A stretch of 64,000 bases of DNA from DASSJF01 sp035934535 (GCA_035934535.1 DASYXS010000097.1:1-64000), one strand, 5' to 3'. Positions 45,510 to 55,293 are shown, counted from the stretch's first letter. The notes: generated by a model not told the origin, from the letters alone. Numbers and translations: made by a program.

Positions 45510-46909
45510 CAGAAGTTACCCGGGTCCGGCCGCCCGGCGGCCTGTCCCATCCGGCGGGCGGGCGCCGGACCGAGCGGCGGGCGCAGCGTCCCGTCGTCGG
45601 TGAAGGACAGCGCCATGGGCGACGCGCCCTTCACGACGGCCGCGTGCGGCAGCAGGTCCGGCACGAGCGCCTCGGAAACCGCGACCTCGCGGACCGCGAG
45701 CGTGTTGCGAATGTAGACGAGGCGTGCTTCGCCGCCGTCGATCCGCGGCGCCGTGAGCACCGCCGCGTCCAGCACGTCGCGGTCGGTCGCAAGGACCATC
45801 GGCAGGCGGACGGAGTCGATGACGGTGGACGTGAGCGCGTTCATGTAGGTCGCGCCGAGATCCACCTTCCGCAGCACCCGCTGCGCGATCAGGTCCGCCA
45901 TGCCGACCCCGTTGGCGTTGCCCTGCGTCTCGTCGGTCAGATCCAGCACGGCGATCTTCCGGATCACGGGGCCGCCGGACGCGAACGGCGTGGGGTAGCG
46001 GCCGGTGAGGTTCGGATCCATGCCGTCGCCGCTGATGTTCTTGCCGATCTCCTGCACGACCAGCACGTCGGCCGCGTTCACGGGCAGGCGGGCCATGAGG
46101 CCGCGGGCCCGGTCCAGCAGCGCGGGTTCGCGCGCGAGAAACTCCTCCGGAGCCACCACCGCCACCTGCACCGGCACGTCGTACGCGTCTTCGACCGTCG
46201 CGACGCCGAAGAGCAGCGGCGCGCGCCGCGCGACGATCCCGTACCCCTCGACGAGCCGGCCGGCGAACCCGCCGAACCCGGGCGCGTGCATCGACTGCGC
46301 GCCGCGCTGCTTGCCGATGCCGATCACGGCCATTTTCACGAGGCCGCTTTCGATCGTGCCGCGGAACGCCGTGTGCGGCTTCACGCGGCCGACCGCCACC
46401 GCCGCGCCGGCCTCGAAGGCCTCCCGGTCCCAGAAGACCCCCGAGCCGTCGGCCAGCCGCCCAAGCTCGACGACGTCCATCGACGACACGATCGGCGCGC
46501 CGACCGCCGCTTCGGTCACGCCCAGGCCGGCGAGCACCTCCCGCTGGCCCTCGGCGGTCGCGCCGCCGTGGCTGCCCATCGCCGGCACGACGAACGGCTC
46601 CGCACCGCAGCGGCGCAGGGCGTCGACCACGGCCTTCGTGATGAGCGGAATCTCGGCGACGCCGCGGCTCCCGACGGCGACCGCGACCCGGCCGCGCGGA
46701 ACGCGGCGGGCGATGTCGGGTACCTCGATCTGGCGGTGGATCTCCGCCTCGACGTCACAGCGGCCGGGTGTCGGGAATTCCTGGTGCACGCGGACGACTC
46801 GGGGCAGCGCGACCGTCGCCGGCGCCCGGATGCCTTCCACCGCGACCGACGCGCCCCGGCCGCCGCCCGTGCGGGCGCCGTCTCCCCGATCGTTGTCCGT
46901 GCCGATCAC
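45509..46909 (-). CDS. LarA-like (DUF2088) nickel-pincer racemase/epimerase family protein
   Basis: The 466-residue protein carries DUF2088/LarA features: GRVAVAVGSRGVAEIPLITKAVVDALRRCG, PAMGSHGGATAEGQREVL, VGRVKPHTAFRGTIESGLVKMAVIGIGKQRGAQSMH, and QEIGKNISGDGMDPNLTGR. LarA uses a nickel-pincer nucleotide bound to Lys and His to move hydride at a hydroxy-acid alpha carbon. The genes for that cofactor lie at 53259-56165. It is therefore probably a sugar-acid or hydroxy-acid epimerase. The GTG start at 46909 overlaps the IolB stop (GTGA). Exact substrate unknown. Confidence 0.85.
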
Positions 46910-47703
46910 CCCTTCCGGCTCACCCACGCGTGCGCGGGATCCTCGCTCGCCATCAGGCGCCGTCCCTCGCCGGCGAGCGCCCAGAGATAGTACAGCCGGT
47001 ACCCGGGCGCGGCGACGACGGGATGGTAGCCCCACGGAATGAGCACGGTGTCTCCGTCCTCCACCACAAACGTGGAATCGACGTGCCGCTCCGGCGAGTA
47101 GAGGCGCTGGAACCCGAAGCCCTCTTTGGGTTTGACGCGGAAGTAGTAGACTTCCTGGAACACGGCTTCCCGCGGCGGGTCGTGACGGTCGTGCTTGTGG
47201 GGCGGGTAGCTCGACCAAGCTCCCGGCTCGTTGAACGTCTCCCCGGCCACGAGGCGCTGCGCGTGCTTGGACTCGTCGAGGATCGTGTGCACGGTCCGGC
47301 GCGATGGGCCTTCGCCGCGGACCGCGACCGTGACGTCGGGGGGCCGGATCACGTACGCCTCACCGCCGGCCGGCGCCGGCGCCCGCAGCGCGGCGATCTC
47401 CGCCGGTCCGGCCGCGGAGATGCGATAGGCAATCCCGGACGGCACGTACACCGAGGTCGGGACTCCGTCGAAAACGTCGCTGCGTCCGCCGAGATTGCCC
47501 CAGGCGTCCATACCCGCGACGGCGATCGAGCACGTGCCGCCGAGAATCACGAGCAGCGACTCCCGCCCCGGCGAGACGGCGTCCATCGGCAGCCCGGGCT
47601 GCGGGTGGAGGATCGCGAGCTCGAGGCCGTCCGAGTCAGAGTTCTTGGGGTTCACGATCTCCGAGACGCCGTCTCCGGCGCTGCCCTTGAAGAACACCTT
47701 CAT
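46906..47703 (-). CDS. iolB: 5-deoxy-glucuronate isomerase, IolB family
   Basis: The 265-residue bicupin is recognisable by TVHTILDESKHAQRLVAGETFNEPGAWSSYPPHKHDRHDPPREAVFQEVYYFRV and IPWGYHPVVAAPGYRLYYLWALAGEGR. The PPHKHD, Glu and GYHPV histidines form the metal site. IolB converts 5-deoxy-D-glucuronate to the 2-keto acid in myo-inositol breakdown. No other iol gene is nearby. Here it may isomerise a uronate brought in by the co-transcribed importer. The ATG at 47703 has GGAGG nine bases upstream. Confidence 0.9.
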   Translation of the reverse strand: MKVFFKGSAGDGVSEIVNPKNSDSDGLELAILHPQPGLPMDAVSPGRESLLVILGGTCSIAVAGMDAWGNLGGRSDVFDGVPTSVYVPSGIAYRISAAGPAEIAALRAPAPAGGEAYVIRPPDVTVAVRGEGPSRRTVHTILDESKHAQRLVAGETFNEPGAWSSYPPHKHDRHDPPREAVFQEVYYFRVKPKEGFGFQRLYSPERHVDSTFVVEDGDTVLIPWGYHPVVAAPGYRLYYLWALAGEGRRLMASEDPAHAWVSRKG

Positions 47704-47753
47704 CGCGACACCTCCGATGCATGCCTGCTGCTCCGCGGGCCCGCTGCCAGGGG

Positions 47754-49007
47754 TCAGAGGCGATCTTTGAGCGAGACCGAGACCGCGGGATCGGCCCAGC
47801 GGGTGTTGGGGATCAGCGGATACCAGTCCGGCCGCCCGGGATCCCGGTCGTAGGCGTAGCCGCCGAGCCGCCGGTACAGGTCGGCGTAGCGGCCGACTTT
47901 GTCGCGGTCGAGCCGGACCCCGAGCCCCGGTGCCGTGGGCACCGCGACGCGCCCGTTGCGGTAGGCGAGCCTGCCCCCTTCGATCACGTCGTCGGCGAGA
48001 TGGTGGTAGTGGGCGTCGGCCGCGAACGTGAGGTTCGGGATCGCGGCGCCGAGGTGCAGCATCGTCGCGAGCTGGATGCCCAGCTCGCCCGACGAATGGA
48101 CGGCCACGCCGAGCTGGAACGTCTCGCAGACCGCGGCGGCCTTGACGCACGCGCGGATGCCGCCCCAGAACGTCGTGTCGAGCAGCACCACGTCCACGGC
48201 CGGCCGGAGCACGTTGGCGGCCAGCTCCTCGAAGTTGATCACGACCGTGTTGGTCGCGAGCGGCACGCGCACGCGCTCCCTGAGGCGCCGCAGACCCTCG
48301 AGCCCCCAAGTGGGATCCTCGAGGTAGTCGTTCCGGAGGTCCTCGATGGCCCGGCCGAACCGGATGCCCTCTTCCACGCTCAGCACCGCGTTCGGGTCGT
48401 AGCGCAGCGCGTCGCCCGGAAAGGCCTGCGCGAGGGCGCGGTAGCACTCGAGCTCGTAGTCCGGCGGGAAGACCCCGCCCTTCAGCTTGTGGGTGCGGAA
48501 GCCGTGCGCGCCGCGCAGCGCCCGCGCGTGCGCGACGAGCTGCTCGACCGTCCGGACCTCGCCCGCCCCCGTCGCCGGGTCGGCGTAGCGGAAGAACAGG
48601 TAACTCGCGAACGGCACCTCCTCGCGCAGCGCGCCCCCGAGCAGATCGTAGACGGGCACCCCAAGCGCCTGTCCGACGATGTCGAGGCAGGCGAACTCGA
48701 TCGCGGCGTGCAGCTGCGTGCGGTTGTTGTAGAGGCTCGCGGTGGGGTTGCAGATCTTGAAGCGCAGCGCCTCGAGATCGAAGGCGTCGTGCCCGACCAC
48801 GTAGGACTTGAGGCCGGCGAGCGCGGCTTCGGCGGCCTCGCCGCCTCCGCCCATCTCCCCCAGCCCGACGAGCCCGTCCGCCGTCTCGAGCTCCACGATC
48901 GTGCGCACGAACCGTCCCCAGTGCGCGCCGTTGCTGTGCCGGAGCGGTGCTTGGAGCGGCACCGTCACCGTGGTCGCGCGGAGGTCCGCGATCGGAAGGC
49001 GCTTCAC
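47754..49007 (-). CDS. Glucarate dehydratase-like enolase-superfamily enzyme
   Basis: The 417-residue enolase-superfamily enzyme has Lys174 and Lys176 (THKLKGG), metal ligands Asp204 (RYDPN), Glu230 (LEDP) and Asn253 (ATNTVV), and His304 (HSSGELGI) paired with Asp277. Asn as third ligand and the KxK plus His-Asp dyad define the glucarate dehydratase subgroup. It should dehydrate a sugar diacid or sugar acid. The GTG at 49007 overlaps the permease stop as GTGA, so it is translated with the importer. It departs from classical GudD at LDTTFWGG and HSSGELG, so its substrate may differ. Confidence 0.88.
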   Translation of the reverse strand: MKRLPIADLRATTVTVPLQAPLRHSNGAHWGRFVRTIVELETADGLVGLGEMGGGGEAAEAALAGLKSYVVGHDAFDLEALRFKICNPTASLYNNRTQLHAAIEFACLDIVGQALGVPVYDLLGGALREEVPFASYLFFRYADPATGAGEVRTVEQLVAHARALRGAHGFRTHKLKGGVFPPDYELECYRALAQAFPGDALRYDPNAVLSVEEGIRFGRAIEDLRNDYLEDPTWGLEGLRRLRERVRVPLATNTVVINFEELAANVLRPAVDVVLLDTTFWGGIRACVKAAAVCETFQLGVAVHSSGELGIQLATMLHLGAAIPNLTFAADAHYHHLADDVIEGGRLAYRNGRVAVPTAPGLGVRLDRDKVGRYADLYRRLGGYAYDRDPGRPDWYPLIPNTRWADPAVSVSLKDRL

Positions 49008-49846
49008 CGGCGCACGCGGATGACCATGTTCACCGGGTTGACGAACCGCAGCGCCGCGATGAGCAGGATGAGGCCGGTGACCATGTACACGACCGCCATC
49101 GCGTCGATCGCTTGAGCGGGCCGGATGCCCGCCGCGAACGCGGTGTAATAGAGCGCGACGACGAGCGTCTGGCTCTTCGCCCCCGACACGAGGAACGTCA
49201 GCTCGAACAGCGCGATCGCCCGCACAAGGATGAGGAGCCCCGCCGCGAGCACGCCGGGCAGGACGATCGGCAGCAGGACGCGCGCGAACATCCGAAGCGG
49301 CGGCGCGCCGAGCGTCCGCGCCGCGCGTTCCAGGTTCGGATCGATCTGCTCGAAGAACGGCGTCATGATCAGCACGACAAACGGCATCGCCGGGACGATG
49401 TTCGCCACGATGACGCCGGCGAGTTTGCCGCCGAGCCGGAGCTTGTAGAGCATCGCGGCGAGCGGGATGCCGTAGGTGATCGGCGGCACCAGCATCGGGA
49501 GCACGAGGAGCATCAGGAGCGCCGCGCGCCCGGGAAAGGCGCGCCGGGCCAGCATGTACGCCGCCGGCACGCCGAGGGCGAGGCTGATCAGCGTCACGGT
49601 CAGCCCGACGACGATCGTGACCCCGAGTAGGTAGCCGAGATCGAATTCGGCGAGCGCGAACCGGTACCACTTCGTGGTGTACGCGTCGGGCAGCCACCCG
49701 CCGAACCATGTCGATGCGATCGAATTCAGGAACGCCGACAGGAAGATGCCGGCCACCAGCAGCGCGAACAGCCCGACGATCGCGTAGACCCACCACGCCG
49801 GGCCCTCGCCCGTCGCCGGGCGGCCTCCTGCGATCGCCCGGCTCAT
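49004..49846 (-). CDS. ABC transporter permease, PotC/ThiP type (second permease)
   Basis: The 280-residue inner-membrane permease has six spans and the EAA loop IDPNLERAARTLGAPPLRMFARVLLPIVLPG. It forms a heterodimeric channel with the next protein and the ATPase. The layout resembles polyamine, iron and 2-aminoethylphosphonate importers. The ATG at 49846 overlaps the previous stop (ATGA); the stop overlaps the GTG of the glucarate dehydratase-like gene. Because of these overlaps the imported ligand is likely its substrate or precursor. Confidence 0.9.
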   Translation of the reverse strand: MSRAIAGGRPATGEGPAWWVYAIVGLFALLVAGIFLSAFLNSIASTWFGGWLPDAYTTKWYRFALAEFDLGYLLGVTIVVGLTVTLISLALGVPAAYMLARRAFPGRAALLMLLVLPMLVPPITYGIPLAAMLYKLRLGGKLAGVIVANIVPAMPFVVLIMTPFFEQIDPNLERAARTLGAPPLRMFARVLLPIVLPGVLAAGLLILVRAIALFELTFLVSGAKSQTLVVALYYTAFAAGIRPAQAIDAMAVVYMVTGLILLIAALRFVNPVNMVIRVRR

Positions 49847-50760
49847 CCGCGGCCGCCGATCGTCGGACCGCGGTAGGCGCGGTTCCGCGCCGTGAGCACC
49901 AGGGCGACGAAGACGAGTTCGATCGCCCCCATCACCATCGCGATCGCCGACGCGCGCGGGTAGTCGAACTGTTCGTAGGCGGCCTGCCACGCGGCGAGCG
50001 CGATCACCCGCGTGGAGCCGGCCGGCTCGCCGACGAGCACCGCCGACGGAAACACCGAGAACGTGGCGACGAACGACAGCGCCGCCGCCGCGGCGATCCC
50101 CGGGGCCAGCAGCGGCAGCGTGACCCGCCGGAGGCGCTGCCACCAGCCCGCGCCGAGGGTCCGCGCGGCCTGCTCGAGGCGCGGATCCAGCCCCGACGCG
50201 TACCCGAGCAGGACGAGGAAGACCGCCGGAAAGTCCGAAATCGTGAGCGAGAGAAAAACGCCGGTATAGTTGTGAACGAACTGCACCGGAAACTTGACGA
50301 GATGCATCGCGAGCAGCGTCTTGTTCACCCATCCCCCCGGCCCGAAGAACTCGATCATGCCCTCCGCGAGCAGCACCGTGCCGAGCGTCATCGGGATCAC
50401 CAAGAGACCGGTGATCACGCGCTGGCCTGGCAGCGGCCGCCGCAGCCGGTAGGCCAGCGGGAGCGCGAGGCAGAGGTCGAGCAGCGTGACCGGGACGGCG
50501 AGCCGCAGCGTGTTCCAGATCGACAGCCGCTCGCGCGGATCGCCGAAGAAGGCGGCGTAGTTGGCGAGCGGGCCGCCCTTGGCCAGGGCGCCGAGCGGCG
50601 AGACCGACAGCTGCAGGCCGTAGATGAAGGGGTAGACGAAGAGCGCCAGGACCACGAAGAGCGCGGGGGCGAGCGGCACGAGCGGCCCCCACTGGAAGCC
50701 CGCCCGCCCCATGACGGGGGGTGTGCCCCCACCCGCGCGCATGCCGGCGGCCCGCTGCAT
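49843..50760 (-). CDS. ABC transporter permease, PotB type (first permease)
   Basis: The 305-residue permease has PLVPLAPALFVVLALFVYPFIYGLQLS as first span and the EAA loop LDPRLEQAARTLGAGWWQRLRRVTLPLLAPG. The start at 50760 lies seven bases after the ATPase stop; an in-frame ATG at 50712 is a shorter option. Its stop overlaps the second permease start by four bases. Part of the importer SBP-ATPase-permease-permease set. Confidence 0.9.
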   Translation of the reverse strand: MQRAAGMRAGGGTPPVMGRAGFQWGPLVPLAPALFVVLALFVYPFIYGLQLSVSPLGALAKGGPLANYAAFFGDPRERLSIWNTLRLAVPVTLLDLCLALPLAYRLRRPLPGQRVITGLLVIPMTLGTVLLAEGMIEFFGPGGWVNKTLLAMHLVKFPVQFVHNYTGVFLSLTISDFPAVFLVLLGYASGLDPRLEQAARTLGAGWWQRLRRVTLPLLAPGIAAAAALSFVATFSVFPSAVLVGEPAGSTRVIALAAWQAAYEQFDYPRASAIAMVMGAIELVFVALVLTARNRAYRGPTIGGRG

Positions 50761-50766
50761 CCCGGC

Positions 50767-51891
50767 CTACTCGGGCGGAAACACGAGGAGCCGTTCCGGA
50801 TCGGCCCGCAAGATCACGGACGCGCCGCGCTCGAGGCGCGACGGGGTGCGGACGACGAGCGGGTCGCCCGCGTCCGCGACCACGCTGCACTCGAAGGCGT
50901 CGCCGATAAACTCCGCAAACTCCACCTTCGCCGGGACCCCGGGCCCGCTTCCCGCGGGCAGCACCTCGACGTCTTCCGGCCGCACCGCGGCCACCGCCTC
51001 GGCCCCCGCGGTCACGCCGTCGCGCACGGTCCCGGCGAGCCGCAGTCCCCCGGAGGTCGTCACCTCCGCACGGGTTCCCTGCACGCTTGCGACCTTCACC
51101 CGGAACAGGTTGCGGTAGCCGAAGAAGTTGGCGACGAAGGCCGACCGCGGACGGAGGTATACCTCCTCGGGCGTACCGACCTGCTGAATCATGCCGTCTT
51201 TCATGAGCGCGATGCGGTCGGAGAGCGACAGCGCCTCTTCCTGGTCGTGCGTCACATAGAAGGTCGTGAGGCCGAGGCTCTGGTGGAGCCGGCGGATCTC
51301 CACCCGCATCTCGAGCCGCAGCTTGGCGTCGAGGTTGCTGAGCGGCTCGTCCATCAGGAGGAGGCGGGGCTCGATGACGAGCGCGCGGGCGAGCGCGACG
51401 CGCTGCTGCTGCCCGCCGCTCAGCTGCGCCGGATACCGGTCGGCCGTCTCCTCGAGATGCACGAGCCCGAGCGCCCCCCGGACGCGGCGCGCCACCTCCT
51501 CCGGCGGCGTGCCCATCATCTCGAGGCCGAAGGCGACGTTCCGTCCGACCGTAAGGTGCGGGAACAGCGCGTAGCTCTGGAAGACGACGCCGAAGCCCCG
51601 TTGCTCCGGCGGGACCGGCGCGAGGTCCTCGCCGTCGAGCAGGATCTGCCCGGCGTCGGGATCGATGAGGCCGGCGAGCAGATTGAGCGCCGTGCTCTTG
51701 CCGCAGCCGGATGGGCCGAGCAGGCTCACGAACTCGCCGCCGTGCACGTCGAGGTCGAAGTCCCTGAGCGCGGCGACGTCGCCGAAGCGCTTGCCGAGGC
51801 CGCGGAGCTCGACGCGGCCGATGGTGTGCCGCCGGCTGAGAGGGCCCGCGCCGTCCTCGCCGCGGGCCCGAACTCGGGTCTCCGCGCTCAC
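50767..51891 (-). CDS. ABC transporter ATPase, PotA/FbpC type
   Basis: The 374-residue ATPase has Walker A GPSGCGKST, Q-loop VVFQSYALFPHLTVGRNVAFGLEMMG, signature LSGGQQQRVALARAL, Walker B LLLMDEPLSNLDAK and a C-terminal TOBE domain (about 270-370, e.g. AVRPEDVEVLPAGS). This is the CUT2-like, polyamine/iron branch also used for sugars and sulfonates. It starts at a GTG at 51891 overlapping the binding-protein stop (GTGA). It drives the two downstream permeases. Confidence 0.93.
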   Translation of the reverse strand: MSAETRVRARGEDGAGPLSRRHTIGRVELRGLGKRFGDVAALRDFDLDVHGGEFVSLLGPSGCGKSTALNLLAGLIDPDAGQILLDGEDLAPVPPEQRGFGVVFQSYALFPHLTVGRNVAFGLEMMGTPPEEVARRVRGALGLVHLEETADRYPAQLSGGQQQRVALARALVIEPRLLLMDEPLSNLDAKLRLEMRVEIRRLHQSLGLTTFYVTHDQEEALSLSDRIALMKDGMIQQVGTPEEVYLRPRSAFVANFFGYRNLFRVKVASVQGTRAEVTTSGGLRLAGTVRDGVTAGAEAVAAVRPEDVEVLPAGSGPGVPAKVEFAEFIGDAFECSVVADAGDPLVVRTPSRLERGASVILRADPERLLVFPPE

Positions 51892-53099
51892 TTGAGCTTG
51901 TTCGCGCCGACCTTCTGGTCCCAGAGTGTAAACGCCTGCACCAGCTTGTCCGGATCGAGCGGAATCTCGATCGGCCGCGTCTTGATCAGATCGTCGAACG
52001 ACGCGCGCCGCACCGGCCCGACCTTGTCCTGGCTGTCCTTCGGCGCCATGCTGAGCGCGACGCCCTTGACGGCCGGTCCGGGATAGAAGTAGCCGGTGTC
52101 GTAGGTTTTCGCCTGCTGGTCGGGCCGGAGCACCCACGCGATCAGGTCGAGCACGAGGCCGAGCATCTCCGGCGAGTTGCCCTTCGGCACGCAGATGTAC
52201 TGCGTATCCGCGATCAGATGCTCGTTCGCGAACGCGAACGCGCCGAAGTTCGTCGGCACCACACCGAGCGCGCGGACGTTGAGGTCCCAGCCCATCGTCG
52301 AGGCCGCGATCGTGCGCGCGCCCTGACCCAGTTCCTGGAACGTGCCGGCCGTGCCGGTCGGGTAGTACTGGATGTATTGGCCGAGCTGCTGATAGTACGG
52401 CCACACCTTCGTCCAGGACTGCGGGTCGCGCGGATTCGCCTCGCCGAGCAGATACGGCAGTCCCATCAAGAAGCTGCGGCCCGGACCGGAGTTGGCCGGC
52501 CGCGCGTAGATCAGCTGGCCGGGGTTGCTCTTCGCCCACGCCAGCAGGTCTTGGGGTGTCTTCGGCGGGTTCGGCAGCTTGGCCGGGTTGTACGTGAACG
52601 TCGGACCGTAGTTGCCGAAGACGTCGAGGATGCCGTAGCCCTGGGCGAGCCCCTGGGCCTTGGGCTGAATGTAGTTCCCGATCAGGTTGGGCCACTTCGT
52701 CTGGAAGTCAGGGAGCAGCGGCTGCCAGATCTTTTGCACGATGCCCGCGGACAAGGCGTCCGACCCCGTGAGCACCATGTTGATCTGCAGCTGGTTCGCC
52801 TGCTGCTGCGCCAGGATCTTCGACGGCAGCTCGGGCGCCGTCGCCTGCTGGTAGCTCACACCGCTGACGTACTGGTGGTGCGACCCGACGTAGTCTTCGA
52901 TGATGGCCTTGGTCAGCTGCAGCTGACCGGCGACGTCGATGATGGTCAATTGCAGTGGACGCGACGGCATCGGCGGCAGCGCCATTCCCGCCGCGCGTGC
53001 GATGCCGGGACGGCCGGCCAGGAGCCCCGACCCCGCCGCCGCGGCGGCCCCGGCCCCAATGAGGAACGTCCTGCGGTCAAGAGAATGCAAATTGCTCAC
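51888..53099 (-). CDS. ABC transporter substrate-binding protein with Tat-type signal
   Basis: The 403-residue binding protein starts at a GTG at 53099 with GGGGGGTGG upstream. Its leader reads DRRTFLIGAGAAAAAGSGLLAGRP, a twin-arginine-type signal, so it is probably folded before export. The mature part has SVLT-like ligand loops with QATAPELPSKILAQQQANQLQ and VFGNYGPTFTYNPAKLPNPPKTPQDLLAWAKSNPG, as in PotD/AfuA-type proteins. It leads the sugar-acid operon. Its ligand is inferred from downstream enzymes to be a uronate or related acid. About 30 upstream in-frame residues are not part of it. Confidence 0.88.
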   Translation of the reverse strand: MSNLHSLDRRTFLIGAGAAAAAGSGLLAGRPGIARAAGMALPPMPSRPLQLTIIDVAGQLQLTKAIIEDYVGSHHQYVSGVSYQQATAPELPSKILAQQQANQLQINMVLTGSDALSAGIVQKIWQPLLPDFQTKWPNLIGNYIQPKAQGLAQGYGILDVFGNYGPTFTYNPAKLPNPPKTPQDLLAWAKSNPGQLIYARPANSGPGRSFLMGLPYLLGEANPRDPQSWTKVWPYYQQLGQYIQYYPTGTAGTFQELGQGARTIAASTMGWDLNVRALGVVPTNFGAFAFANEHLIADTQYICVPKGNSPEMLGLVLDLIAWVLRPDQQAKTYDTGYFYPGPAVKGVALSMAPKDSQDKVGPVRRASFDDLIKTRPIEIPLDPDKLVQAFTLWDQKVGANKLK

Positions 53100-53258
53100 G
53101 TGCCACCCCCCAATTTTGGCAATCTGGACACTTCCTGCATTCCATACATCATCCCACGTTATGATGACCGTCCAGGGTTCCACCTGTACATCCGACCCGC
53201 ATCCGATTCGCGGATCGGGTGCCCTCTCCTCGTCGCGGCCGGGCGGGAGGGCGGGCGG

Positions 53259-54518
53259 CTACGTGGACCGCGCCCGCCCCGGTCGCTTCGGCGAAGGCTC
53301 CGCGGCCAGGGGCGCGGCCGCGCGCTCCGCGGCGGCGATGACGTGCTTGAGCGGCACGCCGAGGCGTTCGGCGATGGCGCGGCAGGCCTCGAACTCGGGC
53401 GCCGCGTTCAAGACGTCGGCGCCGTCCTCGGCGATTTTCACCGGAATCGTCCCGTACTCCGTTTCCACATCTACGGTCCGCCGCGACGCGGCCAGACGCG
53501 CGACCTCGTACGCGCGCACGCCGAGCGTCGTCGTCTCCGCGAGCAAGATGCCGGTCAATTCCCGCGCCCGGTCCGGGGACACGAGCACGCGCAGCACGTG
53601 GCCGGGCCGGCCCTTTTTCATCACCGCCGGTACGGCGGCGACGTCGAGCGCGCCCGCCTGGAAGAGACGCGCCGTGACGTGCGGGTACAGCTGCGGATTC
53701 ATATCGTCGATCGACGTCTCCAGCATCACGAGCCGCTCGGTCCGCGCCCCGCCGCCAAACGGGTCCGCGCCGTCGCCGTTCGCGCCCGCGCGGCCCTCCG
53801 GCGTCTGCAGCGCCTCGCCGACGAACAAACGCAGGACGTTCGCCCGCTCGGGATCGTCGCGGCCGGCGCCGGTGCCGATCCGCTCCACGCGCATCAGCGG
53901 CAGCGGGCCCCAGGCGGACACGATCTCTTGCAGCAGCGCGGCGCCCGTGGGCGTCAACCACTCGCCCTCGATCTCACCGCCTGACACCGGCATGCCTTCG
54001 AGCAGCGCCTGCGTCGCGGGGGCCGGCACCGGTACCAGGCCGTGCCGGATGCGTACCCAGCCGCGCCCGATGGTGACGGGAGACGCGACGATGCGGTGGA
54101 GTTTGAGGGCCTCCACCCCGGCGAGCACTCCCACCACGTCGACGAGGGTATCGAGGCCGCCCAATTCGTGCAGATGAACATGCTCGACCGGCACGCCGTG
54201 TACTTGGGATTCGACCTCGGCCAGGCGTCGCAGCACACCCGCGGCGCGCCGGCGGATCGGCGCCGCCACCCGGCAGCCGTCCACGGTCGCGGCGAGCTCC
54301 GGATAGAGGCGCTCGTGGGCCGGATCGTCCTCGATAACCTCGACGCGCAGGGCGGGGACTCCGCGGCGCTCACCCGGCGTAACCGAGAGGCGGACCGGCA
54401 CGCCGAGGTCGGCGACCACCCCATGCAGCGCCGCCTCCGGCCACCCCGCGCCGACGAGCGCGCCGAGCAGCATGTCCCCGCTCGCGCCGCTCCCGCAGTC
54501 AAGGTACCCGAGACGCAT
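53259..54518 (-). CDS. larC: Nickel-pincer cofactor insertion protein LarC
   Basis: The 419-residue DUF111 protein starts MRLGYLDCGSGASGDMLLGALVGAG. It has VEHVHLHELGGLDTLVDVVGVLAGVEAL, TPTGAALLQE and MLETSIDDMNPQLYPHVTARLFQAGALDVAAVP. LarC is a CTP-dependent nickel cyclometallase that puts Ni into the pincer nucleotide. Here it is a single frame, whereas some lactobacilli make larC1-larC2 by programmed frameshift. It overlaps larB by 20 bases. A 159-base gap separates it from the importer operon. Confidence 0.93.
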   Translation of the reverse strand: MRLGYLDCGSGASGDMLLGALVGAGWPEAALHGVVADLGVPVRLSVTPGERRGVPALRVEVIEDDPAHERLYPELAATVDGCRVAAPIRRRAAGVLRRLAEVESQVHGVPVEHVHLHELGGLDTLVDVVGVLAGVEALKLHRIVASPVTIGRGWVRIRHGLVPVPAPATQALLEGMPVSGGEIEGEWLTPTGAALLQEIVSAWGPLPLMRVERIGTGAGRDDPERANVLRLFVGEALQTPEGRAGANGDGADPFGGGARTERLVMLETSIDDMNPQLYPHVTARLFQAGALDVAAVPAVMKKGRPGHVLRVLVSPDRARELTGILLAETTTLGVRAYEVARLAASRRTVDVETEYGTIPVKIAEDGADVLNAAPEFEACRAIAERLGVPLKHVIAAAERAAAPLAAEPSPKRPGRARST

Positions 54519-55293
54519 GCGCCTCCCCGGAAACCTCCGTCACGCCGGTCGCGCTGCCGTTGATGCACGCGGCGAGGTAGCCCGCGCCGAAGCCGTTGTC
54601 GATGTTCACGACCGCGACGCCGGGAGCGCACGCGTTGAGCATCGTGAGCAGCGGCGCAAGCCCGCCGAGATGCGCCCCATAGCCAATGCTGGTCGGCACG
54701 CCGATGACCGGCGCCCGCGTGAGGCCCGCCACAACCGCCGGCAGCGCGCCGTCCATGCCGGCGGCCACGACCAGCGCCCGCGCCCGCTCGAGCAGGTCGC
54801 GGTGCGGGACGAGACGGTGCAGCCCGCTCACGCCGACGTCGTAGGCGCGCACAACCTCGGCCCCCATCACCTCCGCCGTCCACGCCGCCTCCTCGGCGAC
54901 GGGCAGATCGCCGGTGCCCCCGGTCAGCACGCCGACGCAGCCGGTGCGGTGACGCGGCGCCTCACCGAGCACGATGAGGCGCGCATCCGCGACGTACGTC
55001 GCACCGGGCAGCGCTTCGGCGACCGCGGCCGCGACGTCCGCGGGCGCGCGGGTCAGCAGCACAGGACCGCCGGCCCGGCGCAGCGCGGAGGCGATCTCGA
55101 CGATCTGCGCGACGGACTTTCCGGGGCAGTAGACCGCTTCCGGCGCGCCGCGCCGCAGCGGCCGGTGGGTGTCCGCCTTGGCGAAGCCGAGGTCCGCGAA
55201 CGGCAGCCAGCGCAGCGCCGAGAGGGCGTCCGCCACGGAAACCCGGCCGGACCGGACGTCACCCAGCAGGCGGGTGAGCGTGTCTTCGTTCAC
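54499..55293 (-). CDS. larB: Pyridinium-3,5-biscarboxylate synthase LarB
   Basis: The 264-residue protein has the AIR-carboxylase-like LarB fold with HRTGCVGVLTGGTGDLPVAEEA, VVAAGMDGALPAVVAGL and VPTSIGYGAHLGGLAPLLTMLNACAPGVAVVNIDNGFGAG. LarB carboxylates and hydrolyses nicotinic acid adenine dinucleotide in the first step of the pincer cofactor. The GTG at 55293 overlaps the larE stop (GTGA) and its own end overlaps larC. Cytoplasmic. Confidence 0.94.
   Translation of the reverse strand: MNEDTLTRLLGDVRSGRVSVADALSALRWLPFADLGFAKADTHRPLRRGAPEAVYCPGKSVAQIVEIASALRRAGGPVLLTRAPADVAAAVAEALPGATYVADARLIVLGEAPRHRTGCVGVLTGGTGDLPVAEEAAWTAEVMGAEVVRAYDVGVSGLHRLVPHRDLLERARALVVAAGMDGALPAVVAGLTRAPVIGVPTSIGYGAHLGGLAPLLTMLNACAPGVAVVNIDNGFGAGYLAACINGSATGVTEVSGEAHASRVP

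Noticed and set aside
47754..49007. Naming the enolase-family enzyme as glucarate dehydratase GudD
   Set aside because: The Asn ligand and Lys-x-Lys support the subgroup, but substrate-contact loops differ (HSSGELG instead of HSNNHLG), so only glucarate dehydratase-like is justified.
53190..53220. Short CCGAT/ATCGG palindrome before the importer operon as an operator
   Set aside because: Only five bases per arm in GC-rich sequence and no second copy elsewhere in the locus.
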